Under the pieces are notes generated by a model. The model was not told where the DNA came from, searched no databases, and saw only the letters and a list, made by a program, of their open reading frames with translations. The position numbers were made by a program, and so were the translations under genes. Positions 11,150-22,270 of a stretch of 64,000 bases of DNA are shown here, in pieces; the first letter of the stretch is position 1, and each line of letters starts with the position of its first letter. The DNA lies in assembly GCA_009602725.1 (NCBI GenBank), contig WELB01000137.1, positions 147,524 to 211,523 of the forward strand. Reading direction: 5' to 3'. The stretch is from Spirogloea muscicola (taxonomy: Eukaryota > Streptophyta > Zygnematophyceae > Spirogloeales > Spirogloeaceae).

Positions 11150-12175
11150 CACCGGACAAAGAGTCACAGGCTAGACTCGTTGCTGCAGTCAAAGATGAGC
11201 GTCGCAAGATGCTGAGGAGGATGCCAGCATCCAGGAACTACCCAAAGGAGTCTGGCACGACTCACCTCTCTTGCAACACCTGGGCTATTGACTGGCTCAC
11301 TATCCATGCCATCCACAACGCTTTCAAGATTAGCCCCAGGGCCTAGTGGACGTCCTCCATTTGTGCCTTGGCCTGGACCCCACCTTCCTGATTGGAGTCT
11401 TTCAGTGCGGCTTCTGTGCGGAGGGCGGAGACCTCGCTACGCATCTGCTGCTATGCCTCACTGGCCCTGAAGGTTGTGGGCGTTCGCAATCTACTTCCGG
11501 ATGCCCTGGCGAACTCGATGCCTCACGCCGGCTACCGCGTTATTGTGGAGGTGAATAACATCATGCCCACCACCACAGACGCTCAGGGACGCCATCACCG
11601 TCGCACTCTAGGCATAGTGGGTGTACAACCTGGCGGAGGTCCACGATCCTTGGTCGATGTGGTGGTGACGGAAGCGTACAAGAGTCCAGCAACAACCCAC
11701 ATTGCTGGCCACTGCCGTGGGGATTGCAAGGCAGTGAAAGCTGCAGAAATCCTCTGACTACCCCGCAGCAATCCACCCCAACCGGTCACGAATGGACAAC
11801 TTTGGCTGCATGGGTCCTCGTTTTTATACCCTACTGGAGAACATCGCAAGTCTAGGATATGCATGACGTGAGGATATGTTTCCAGCCGAGATGGGCATGT
11901 CGGCACCACATTGTCATTTTTGCAACGTCGTGTGTCAGCCTGTTTGCAGCGAGCTCAGGCACATATATTGCACCAGAAAGCTGGTCAAGATCCAGCTTGT
12001 GGCAGAAGGGCTTTTCATTTGCCGTCCGGTGTCCGGGCATCAGTTGGCGACCTCTACGTGCTGAATCGTGCCTACTGAGCGGGTCAGCTTAGCGGCAGGT
12101 GATATACATTGTCGATTGCACCGGCCTTGTATTGGCCACTCAGGCCTTCCATCACTCAATACACACTCCACTTCC
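11150..12175 (+). mobile_element. LINE-like family A, 5'-truncated copy 1
   Basis: Fragment of a retrotransposon ORF and its 3' UTR; broken. Recognisable parts are WLTIHAIHNAFKIS, then a Cys/His zinc-knuckle-like block in which the spacing of C, C, H and C is kept (C.F.C..GGDL..H...C), then HHRRTLGIVGV and LVDVVVTEAYKS. That order (zinc knuckle, R-x-D/L, VDVVV) resembles the restriction-like endonuclease region at the C terminus of R2/NeSL-type LINEs. The 3' UTR ends with the family A terminal module (12063-12175). The RT domain itself is absent. Confidence 0.6.
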
Positions 12176-12429
12176 TCTCAACTCAAGCACACCGCGCGCC
12201 TGTCCTTCTTGCACAGCTTGCCAGACGCGCTTGTGTCCCGGCGTCACCAAGGGAAGCAGGCAGATGTCACTCATGTTTGGGCTGGCTTCTCACGGCCTCC
12301 CTTAAGTGAAAGAGCTGTTTCTGATGTCAACGCCGCGGGCTCTCAAACCCTGGTGTACAGATGCGACTTGCTATTTCCTTACAGCAGCTCCCTGGCACAA
12401 GCCTTGTGCTGGCGTGCCCTGGCTGCCGC

Positions 12430-12696
12430 CTCCAGCTCTACCTTTGGCTGCATGGGTCCTCGTTTAATATCTATCCTACATGAGGACATCGCGCCTCTAG
12501 GATATGCACGACGTGATGATATGCTTTCAGCCGAGGATGGGCATGCCGGAAGCGTATCTGTCATTCTCGGACGTCGTGTGTTAGCCTGTTTGCAGCGAGC
12601 TCAGGCTCATGCTTTGCACCAGAGCCTTAGCTGGTGGCACAAGGGCTTGTCATTGTCGTCCGGTATTTGGGTATCAATTAGCAACGCCTATGTGAC
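12430..12696 (+). mobile_element. LINE-like family A, internal fragment
   Basis: Matches the part of family A just downstream of the endonuclease-like block: a FGCMGPR-like segment and then a VCLQRAQAHALHQ-like segment. It is truncated on both sides and abuts the next copy directly, which suggests one copy inserted into, or was joined to, another. Confidence 0.6.
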
Positions 12697-13672
12697 ATTG
12701 AAGAGGATGCCAGATATCAGGACCAATCCAAGGAGTCTGGCACGTCTCACATCGCTCGCAACACCTGGGGCAACTGACTGGCTCACAACGCACGCCATCC
12801 ACAACGCATTCAAAATCAGCCCCGAGGCATATCGGACGATTCTCCAGCTGTTCCTTGGCCTGCCCCCGACCTGCCTGATCGGAGTAACTCAGTGTGAGTT
12901 CGGTTTCCGTGCGGAGGGCGGAGACCTCGCTATCCACATGCTGCGGTGTCCTGCAGGCCCTGAGATGGTGGGCGTCCATAATCTCCTCCGGAACGCCCTG
13001 GCGGACCTGATGCGCGACGCCGGCTACCGCGCCATTGTGCAAGTGAGCAATATAATGCCCATCACCACGGATTTTTAGGGACGCCGTCACCATCGAATTC
13101 TGGACATTGTAGGTGTACAACCTGGCGGAGGCCCACGAGCCTTGGTTGATGTAGTTGTGACGGAGGCGTACAAGAGTTCCGCATCGACTTACATCGATGG
13201 CCACGCAGTGGGAGGTGCAGAGCAGATAAAGCTCCTACACCACTCTGACTAACCCCGCAGTGATCACCTCCTACCAGCCGCAATCGACACTTTCGGTTGC
13301 ATGGGTCCTTGCTTCCATACCCTTCTTGAGAATGTTGCGAGTCTGTGATATACTCGACGTGAGGATGTTCTTCCAGCTAAGATGGGCATGCCAGCAGCCT
13401 ACTTGTCATTCTTGCGAGGTCGAGTGTCAGCTTGTCTGCAGTGAGCTCAGGCTCATGCGTTGCATCAGAAAGCTGGTCGAGCCTTAGTTGGTAGCTCAAG
13501 AGCTTGTCGACTGCCGTCCGGTATTCGGGCATCAGTTGGCGACCTCTTTGTGCTGACTCGTGGTTACTGAGCGGGTCAGCTTAGCAGCAGGTGATGCACA
13601 TTTGTCACTGTGCTGCCGTTGTACTTGGCCATACAGGCCCTCCATCTCTTGATACACACTCCATTGCCTACG
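12697..13672 (+). mobile_element. LINE-like family A, 5'-truncated copy 2
   Basis: The best-preserved family A copy. It encodes WLTTHAIHNAFKISPEAYR, LQLFLGLPPTCLIGV, C-F-F..GGDLAIHMLRC, HNLLRNALADLMRDAGYRA, RILDIVGVQPGGGPRA and LVDVVVTEAYKSSAS, and then the 3' UTR module at 13557-13672. It is broken, with a few breaks. Copy 1 starts at nearly the same place in the element, so both are 5'-truncated products. Confidence 0.65.
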
Positions 13673-13784
13673 TGCTGACTCAGCTGGCCCTTCCAGACTT
13701 CCCTTTGGGACACCCTTTACGGAAGCGCTTTTCTCCCGTGGCCTCACTTTAATTTCATGCGCACCGCGCGCCTTCTCTCTTCAT

Positions 13785-13870
13785 GTACATTTCCTTTATG
13801 TACATCTGGCAATTTGCTTGCCTACGTACTTGGCCACTCAGGCCCTCCATCACTCAATTCACACTCCATT
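13785..13870 (+). mobile_element. Family A 3'-end solo fragment
   Basis: Only the last ~85 bases of the element are present (ATGTACATCTGGCAA, then TTGGCCACTCAGGCCCTCC and TCACTCAATTCACACTCC). It lies 38 bases upstream of a likely splice acceptor of the next gene, so it probably sits in an intron of that gene or marks the point where the gene was cut. Confidence 0.65.
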
Positions 13871-13951
13871 TTCTGTCGGGGCGACCACTTGGGTTGTTTC
13901 TTGCAGCCACAATCTGTCGGTGCCCGCGCCACTGCCTCAGGCGACGGCCGC

Positions 13952-16900
13952 ATGGTCCTCCAGGCCGCCGAGCCGGCAGGCTCCGAGCTGCGCGAGTGCT
14001 TGGAGGCGGTGCCTGCGACGCCAGACGCCGTCAGGGCGCTGCTGCGGCGCGGCCTGGCCCTGACCGAGCCATGGAGGGACCGGGACCCATGGTGCGCCCC
14101 GCAGCGCCTCAGGCTGCTGCGGTACTCCGACCGCCTGGACACCTTCCTCGCCGTCCACATGGGCAGGCGAGCACGGCTTCCCTCGCCTTGGCCGTGCCGT
14201 CTGGAGAAGCTGCGCACCCTTGACCGCAGGCAATGCTTACGCTGTGTGTGGCCGGCAGCCGTCAGCAGCAGAAACCCGTGCGGCCGCTGATTGTGGAACC
14301 ATTGTCTCTGGCGGGCCATGCCAGGTTCTCGGCGGGCGAGTACTTGGCTTTCCGGGAAGAGGAGCTGCAGACCGTGGCACTTCGACTGGCGCGAGCTGGC
14401 AGCCTGTCTGAGCTGGAGCTGCTTGTGAGGCGGCACGCGGCCACCCTGGGAGGTGGTCTCCTCCTCGTCCTGGACGCCATTGCAGAGACTGTGCCGCCCC
14501 ATCGGTTCCGCAACATCCTCCCTGGCCCGACACAGCCCTCATGCGCCCCGCTCCGAAGGCCGGACTGGGCGGAAAGCGACGCTGCCGTCGGAGAGTTGGG
14601 GAGCAGCAGCAGCAGCTCGATGCGTGACTTGCTGAAGGCCACTGACGAGATGGTGCGCCTGGCCGGGCAAGCACCTCCCTGGCCTGCACTGGAGGTTGTG
14701 GAGTCGTGGTACAGGCAACGGGCAGGTGCCATTGATGAGAGCACCGGACAGCTGGAGCACAGCATGGCACTGCTGAACCTGGGCATCCAGAAAGGCCTCC
14801 GCGGCCTCGAGCCACTCCTGCTAGACGTTGCAGACCTTCATGCTGTGGTTTACACAGGTGCCAGTCCTTCTAGCCAGGCCCTTGGCATCGCCGCCTGGCA
14901 GGGCCTTGGAACCTATGAGCGCTTTGAGCTGCTGCTGCAGACCCCCACTGTTGATACACTCGTGCCTCGTCTTCTGGAGGTTGCCCTGCCGTTCCTTCGC
15001 CGTCAGCACCGCGCAGACAGTGGTGAGCTTACGCAGGCCAGAAAGCAACATCGGGCTCTTCTCTGTCCCCGTGGTTTGCACGAGTGCAGCCTTGTGGTGG
15101 CCCTTGTTGGGCCTGTTACCAAGCCCTGGCATAGTCGTATGAGACTGGCCGTACGCGCGGGGAGGTTTGGGCCTCAGCATCCATGTGATTCCATGTTGCT
15201 GCTGCGTGCAGGCAGAGGCTTGGAGCAGGGCGCCATGCTCACCAGGTGGCTGCTTTCTGCCGCCGCGAGGGGCCAGCTCGTGCTCTGCACGAGCATCTTG
15301 GCAGCTGCAAGCACTAGTCAGCGATTGGAGGCAATATTGGGAAGCCCAGCAGAGGTTGCCGAGCTGGCGCTGCAGTGCTTGTATGCGTGCCCTGCTACGG
15401 ACGGCTGGGATGACATGGACACCTTGCTACGGGCTGTAGAGCCCCCACGCCCCAATGCGGGAGGTGTGGCGGACAATGGCGGATTGTTGGCTGCAGCCAA
15501 CCGAGTAGGTCAGCCGCTGTGGACGGAGCTGGAGGGAAGAGCTGAGCAGGCTTCGAGTCGCCTGAGTGGCGCATTGGGAAGGGTGCTGCGTCAAGGCGGC
15601 CATTCCCATGCCCCGGTCAAGGCTGCCAGCACCGCACCAACTGCTCCATCCTCGGGCGAAATTTCCGGTGATGGTGGCTTCGTGCAAGAGAAGCTCGCGC
15701 TCGCCCGGAGTCACGTCGCAGGCGCCAAGCTTCTCCAGCACTACCAGGCATGCATGCTCCTTCAGTCTGATTGGGGGCGGGGGCCGTGTCAGTCGTAGAC
15801 GACCGTGGACCGTCATGACCATGCTGAAGGGGCGGAGAGTGGGGGCTCAGAGCTGTGGGCCGATTGGGATCATGTGTCGTATGGCTGGGCGTCGTGCACA
15901 GGTGCCAAAGCCAGTGGCATTCGTGGCTGGAGTCCACGAGGACGAGGCCGAGGTGCGGAAGTTGCTTCGGCAGGTGCTCGCTTCATTTGCTCGGGAACAA
16001 CCCCCCCGGTCAGACACGCAGTGGGCCACGCTTTGGCACGACCTTGGCACTCTTCGGGTCGCTGGGCTGGCTACGCCCTCGGATGTGCACTACCCTCTTG
16101 CCGAGTACTGCCGTGCCCTGCTCAGGGCTGGCAGGTTCGGCCTTGCCAGGCCCCACCTGAGAGGAGGAGCTTCTCTTGGAGTCGACAGGGCGGAGCAGCT
16201 GGTCCTGGGAGCTGCACGAGACTACTTGTACTCGGCTCCCTCCTTGGATGCCCAGGCTGTAAGCATTTGAACAGCTTCTCACAATACAAGAGCTGCAATC
16301 ATGCCTGTGAACAGACAACCCACAGGCTCGCCTCCTCCAACTCTGTTCTCTGACCAGGTTCGAGTCACTCCCGCTGCCTGCAGGTGGTCAAGGCCCGGCT
16401 GTGCCTTGCACTGCTCCCTGACAGCGAAGCAGTCAAGGCAGAGTCACTGCTCGTCCAAGCTCTTGTGGAGGAGCTTCCTGCCAGAGGAGTGACCCTCTTG
16501 CCTGTGCAGTTCCGACAGTTGCGCACACCGCTGGACACCATAGCCATGGTGCTCGATGCATCACCTGACAACTACAGGTACTCACTTCAGCCCTTGCTTT
16601 GGCAGCAGGCTTTGCCTCGCAGTAACAGTCTGTACCCCATGTCAAATCTGCCCAGAGTAACGGTGCTGTCAATGTCACAATGACACAGAATTGTGTTGTC
16701 AATGCCTCGAGCACTTGCCCAAGGCTTCACTGGTGTAACTTTGCTATCCCAATTGCCTGGCATGCAGGGACCCGGATGGCCTCGTTGCTCTGGCCGCCCA
16801 CGTAGGACTGACCAGCAAGGAGGGTCAGATGCAGGTGCTCAATATCATCGCTCGCCATGCAGCTGCCCAGGGAGATAACGTACAGGCCACAGAGCTCTGC

Positions 16901-19900
16901 CTGCGCTTGGTGGAGCAAGGGTACATTGCCATTTGGGATCTGGCTGCTACGCTGGGCAGGGCGCCCCTTGACGAGATAGGGTTAAACACCACATTGACAG
17001 CGAGGAAGCGCCTCCTGGGATTTGCCCTTGCACACTGCGGGGATGATGATGTGGGCAGCTTGTTGGCGGCCTGGCAAGAAGCTGACCTTGCGCTCTGCTG
17101 TCACCACGAGGCTTTGAGGGAACCCATACACGATATGGGAAGAGTTGGTGAGCTGCCTTCAGGGCCACCTGCCAAAGGCATTGGCAGCGAGCTGGATGGC
17201 ACGCCAGAAGCATTGGAAGAGCTCCAGAGGCTCTTAGGGCCTTTGCTGAGCGAGCATCTATCTAGCATAGCCAGGCAACCCTCCGAGCAGCCACCTTCAC
17301 GTGACAGTGACACGATGGCCAGGGTCGCCCTGCAGGCGCTGGCGAGCAGCCAGGGAGCAGCTCCTGACTTGGTCTTCCTGACGCTGGCCCGTGCAGCATT
17401 GCTGCGCATGCCATGGGGCCGAGCAAGAGACAACCTCAGTCTGGCTTACCTTCTTGCAGTGAGAGACTCATCTGCAGCAGCCGATGTGCTTGATAAGGAG
17501 GTCGAGCGGTGGATCAGTGAAGGAGGGCAGAGTGCTTGGCATGCTGCTCGCATGGCCATCTTCTTCAGCAACCTGCAGTACGGCGTCGCGAGCGTGACCA
17601 CTGCAGATGAGGTGGACCTGCTGGTCGGTAGAGGAAGTCCAGAAGAGCCACGGAGCCTGACTGGTGGGATGGATCAGGGAGCATGGGCATGGAAGCAGAG
17701 AGCCTCCAAGTGGGAATCCTGGCTGAAGGCGTGTGTGGATGCCAGCAGACTAGAGAACGCTCTGCCAGGGGTGGACACAGAGAGGTTTGCTGCAGGAGAT
17801 CGAGAGTACGTGCAGCAGACAGTACTCTCTCTGACAGGCCCTGCCTATCTGGACGATCCCAGTGCCCTCGACAAGGCCATGGTGCTGGCGACCTCCTATG
17901 GTGTGCCTCGGTGGGAGGTATTTCCTGACGATTCTCTGGCTTGGCCCTGGGAGCCCGCCGTTGCTGCAGACAGTAAGGTGCTCATCACACAGGTGCTTGC
18001 CCGTGCAGGTTGCCATGGGAAGGGTGCAGACGGTGCTGCTGTCAGACTGGCAGATGGCAGACATACAAGAGGAGGTTGGCACATGGAGGACGGAGCTGCT
18101 CGCCAGGCCGAATATGTTGCTGCAGCGGTTGCGAGAGTTTGTGTATCCCAACGTGTTGGGCACAGACCACACTCGCCTTAGCTGCGTCTTACACCTGCTG
18201 GCAGACTGCCATGAGGCCAGCAAGGCTGAAGAGGCGGGAAGGCAGGAAGGCGGCACGGAAGCTGCTGCTCGCTTTCTGCGTGATGCAGACGTGTGCATTG
18301 CGCTCAGTGTGTCTGCACCTAGCCTCGACTTCAAGAAACTGGAGGGCTTGGAGGGGCCAAATTTCGAGGAGGCTCTGCCTGAGATCAAAAGACACGTCAC
18401 GACACACAACGTGCAGGAGTTAGCCGGCATAGTTGCTACGATTTTCGCAGGCACAGGGCTTCTGTCTGAACACGACGTCAATCTAGCTCTGGTGCAGAAG
18501 TGCCTCCTGGATATCCCTTGGCGGGAATCTTCTGAGCAGTCGCTCAAGCGGCGCCGGCTGGCTGAAGGCTACGAGGCCTGTAGGATCTGCTTGCAGCATC
18601 TCGGGGATTCTGCGCGGAGGGACCTCACGCAACTCATTGTCACGGAGAGCATGCCCACCGCAGCTTCTGTCGGTGCTCTGTCGAGAGAAGAGGAGGAGAT
18701 GACGATGGCACTGTGGAGCCAAGTACTTGGGGATGAGAATCGACTGTCGACGAGCGACGGCAGAAGGCAACAAGTTGCTGCACATGTGACGTGCTTGCAG
18801 GTATACAAGAAGCTCTCTATTCCACTGGGCACCAAAAGGATTGGACGATCGCAGTACCTTGTACATCTCAGGCCTGTTGCTAATAAGCTGCAATAGGGTG
18901 CAAATGCGTTTTAATGACACCGCTCGGTCCATTTTGCATTGGCTCTGATATGCTGACTATGATGACTGCATGCGATGGCGTCATTGCATCTCAGGTCCTC
19001 TGCTATGCACCCTGCTGAGCAGGACTGGGTGTGTGTGCAGGAACTACTGGGTGAGGCGAAGTTGAGCAGCCACCAGGCAAGGGCAACCCTGCTTGCTGTT
19101 GGCAGGGAGGTACTCGGTGTTGGAATTGAAGCTGACTTGCTTACCGTCATGCTCCGCACGGGCATCACAATCAATGCGGTTCTACAGATGGCTGCACGAT
19201 CTGACAACATCCTTGGGCCAGCTTCAGAGAACAAGGCCTTCCTCCACCCTGCTGACGCTCCATCGTCCAGTACTGGTGAAAGAAAGGGTCAAGATCGTGT
19301 GTGGTCGCTGTACAGGCATGAGTTGGATGCATGCATTCAAGACTGGAAGATTGCCGTGGGAACGGGCAGCCAGAAGGGGGAGCAGGACGCAAGCTCAGGT
19401 CTTGCCAGCCTGCTCGGCTGTCTGAAAGCTGCACCCCCTGTGCCTGGGCTCCAGTCGCTGCAAGCGCATGCTTGGGAGACACTGCAGAGGGTGGTAGCTG
19501 ACACTCAGGTACCGCTGCGCATGCGGATCCGTGTCCTGGAGCTTCTCAAGTCCATCCATGACGACGAAGGTGGTGAGGAAGGCTTGTGGGGCATGTGGTC
19601 CCCAACCACAGGGCCACCAGATCCGAGATCGACAGGCGATACGGCCCAGGGGGCTGTCGGTGACACTGGAAGAATGGGCCTCCTGTTTCTCAAGTCAGCC
19701 GACCTGATCACATCGATGTCGCCTTCGGCTGAGATCCGGCCCGAGGACTTGGCCTCTGCTTCTGCTGCTGAGGATCTGTTTATGCGATTGCGGGGCGACT
19801 CGTCGCAGGCGTCCACGACTGTTGCCTTGCTGGCCCTTCTGGAGTTATGGGGCACCTCTTTCGGCAGCTCCACTGTTCAAGCACCGCACGTGGACGACCG

Positions 19901-21313
19901 TGAGGCGAAAAGCGAGGCCGACACTGGTGGCGGCACATTCAACGATGGCGCACGCGGAGGCTCCGATGGGCATGGTGTACAGGGCGATGCGGCTGTGGCA
20001 GATGGGCATGAGGGTTGGGAGGGGGTGGCCGATGCGGAGGAGGCCAATGAAGGGTGGGAAGGTTTCGAGGAGGGTTCTCCTGAGAGTGATGCTGAGCAGG
20101 ACGCGGATGAGGCAGGCAACCGAGGGGGTGAAGGGTGGGGAGACGCGTGGGAAGGGTTTGACGAGGAGGAGCTCCACGTCAGTTCGCTACATCGCTGCTG
20201 GGAAGGCATAATGCTTGACCTCCTTGGAGCCGGGCTGGCGAAAGAGGTCATCAGGTACTGTGCATGAGCTGCTTGCAACTTCCAGCTGCCTTTGCGCATG
20301 GGATGGTATGTAGGGCCTATGCTTTGTAAGCGGACCCTTGATATGCAGCAGGAGGCTTTCTAAATGTCCGAATGGATATCTGTTGCAGGGTTCTTGACGC
20401 AGGTCCTGCAAGCACAACACTCCGCACTGAAGTACCAGCTGAACCACCCCCGCTCCTTTTGACCGCCAACGAGGCCGAACGCGTGGTGAGCAGGGCCAGA
20501 GATGCTGGCGGGCCCTTGATGGCAGCCAAAGTGGCCCTTCTGCTACCATTCGATGCTTTGAGCTCGTCAGCGGTCAGCTCACTTAGAGATCACCTTCACA
20601 GCACCAGCCAGGCTGCTTGGACCAGAGAAGGAGAGCATGTGATGGTGAGCTTTTGCGGTCAGGCAGCGCCTCGTGTTAGCATGCAGTGGGCCTGTTAGAG
20701 CTGTTTCTTAGCACACTGGAAGCACTCGCAGTCTGCCTTGCCTGATGACCTCACTCATCGACCATCAATGCGCTTCTTAAGCGTGTCACTCATCTGCGCT
20801 GCTCAGAGCTATGAAGAGGATGAGGAGCTACTCGTGGCATTGCTGGCCAGCGGCAGGCTGCTTTTGGCTGCAGAGGATGCTACCCTCTTCTCCTTCATGT
20901 GCCATCAGTTGGCACCGCTGGCTTGGTCCTTGCACGGAGCCGATGGCAGCTCATTGCCTGCGGCAGAATCCCATCTGCATGAAGACGCAGATCCGATGCC
21001 ATCCAAGCCTGCAGTCGCAGCAGTAGTGTTCCCCTACTTTGTGGCAGAGCTTGTTGCCTCTCGTCTGCCCTCGCTGGCTGGCTCCATAGTCCTGCAGTTC
21101 CTTGGTGTTCCCCGGGCACTTGCCACCTGGGCTTCATCGACAAGTGCGCTTCAGCGTTACTTAAAGCAAGAGCTACAGGTCCTGGACTCTCAGACCAACT
21201 CTCAGAATGACAAGCTAGCTGACCCCTGCGTCTTACCTGGATGCATGGCACGCCTACGCGGAGGTCTGAAGGTTCTTTTAGCGGTTGCTTTACGCACCAT
21301 TCTTGATGAGTAG
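13952..21313 (+). CDS. NBAS: NBAS/MIP2-type Sec39-domain tether protein
   Basis: Large subunit of the Dsl1/NRZ tether that captures COPI vesicles at the ER (human NBAS, Arabidopsis MIP2). Ten exons: 13952-14166, 14325-15022, 15212-15747, 15902-16258, 16384-16577, 16768-17977, 18009-18800, 19041-20254, 20389-20644, 20807-21313; together 5979 bases, or 1992 residues. Sec39 landmarks are RLRLLRYSDRLDTFLAVH, LARAGSLSELELLVRRH, LLVLDAIAETVPPHRF, YQVPKPVAFV, WATLWHDLGTLR, GVTLLPVQFRQL, GTDHTRLSCVLHLLADC, and near the C terminus FPYFVAELVASRLPSLAG. Acidic Gly/Glu-rich segment around 19900-20180. Introns 1 and 3 have GC donors (14167 and 15748). The family's N-terminal beta-propeller (about 500-600 residues) is absent. 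An acceptor-like site ends at 13907, so true upstream exons are probably missing, with LINE DNA in their place. Confidence 0.9.
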
Positions 21314-22270
21314 CTAGGTTCTTAGTAGACAGGTGTGCTTGTTGACAACCTCCCTGATGCTGCATGCGTAGATCTGTACAGTAGCCTTGCAGCTTCTGAT
21401 ATGTCTAGGTATGTCTCAGGCTGCTGTCTAGCACCTAACTCGTGTGAGCTTACGCCACACCATTCATTGCTGCAGACTTGACAGTGCAAATTTCCCGCTG
21501 CATGCAAAACATCAGGTGGAGCTTACTTGGTTCACCCAGTGGCTCATTGTGCACATGGCATGTGATTCTCAGTGTAAAAGTTGGAACATCAAAATGCCCG
21601 TCTGTGACCACTGAAGACCAATGATCACAGGGAAGGCTGCAAATGCCTGTGAAGGAATTGGTGAGGTATACAAAGCTGCTAACACTCAAGGACCCACTTG
21701 CAGAAAGTTGTGATCACACTGCTGCCTCCGGCCAGTTGTGCCTTCTAAGCAATAGCAGAGGGCTCCGGAGCTGTGTGAGGGTGGGTCCTGGTGGAGACTG
21801 GGAACATTTAGCTTGCCCAGGTTGCAGCCAATATGGCACTATGGGGTTGCGCGAATGCCAGCACAAATTGGGCCATGAGGACTCCAGGGTCCTTGAAGTC
21901 AGCTCGTCGATCTCAAGATCCAGAAGAAGCTCACAGCAGAATGACTTGCGAGACGTCCACTCCTCTTGTCACCAATGTTGGCTGATCAGCACCTTTCTCA
22001 GGCTTTTCTAGGCTACCGCCATCCTTGCGACAACCTTTCTAATCTGTGTGTGCTGCAGACCACTCGTGCACTGCCCTTGTGCCCATGCGCAGGCTGAGCT
22101 CCATCAGGTGCACCTAGAGAAACTCTCATGATGGCCGCTTCATCCTTCTAAGATCGCCAACAATTTCGTCACACTGCATCTCAGAGCTCAGACTCTTAAG
22201 TGAGAATCAGTGTGAAGGATGAGGGTGCATGTTGTGAAGTGCTGCATGATATAGCAGCTCATGTACAAAG
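21314..22270. other. Intergenic between convergent 3' ends, nothing recognised
   Basis: Only short frames without family likeness. The true last exon of eIF3L could fall here if the gene has one more intron (see that entry). Confidence 0.5.

Noticed and set aside
12068-13078. A 336-codon frame on the plus strand as a host gene
   Set aside because: It is composed of family A retroelement fragments and their 3' UTR; the same pieces recur elsewhere in the window.
13952-14166. GT donor at 14152 in NBAS intron 1 (before VHMG)
   Set aside because: Using it would drop the conserved DTFLAVH end, and the total coding length is a multiple of three only with the GC donor at 14167.
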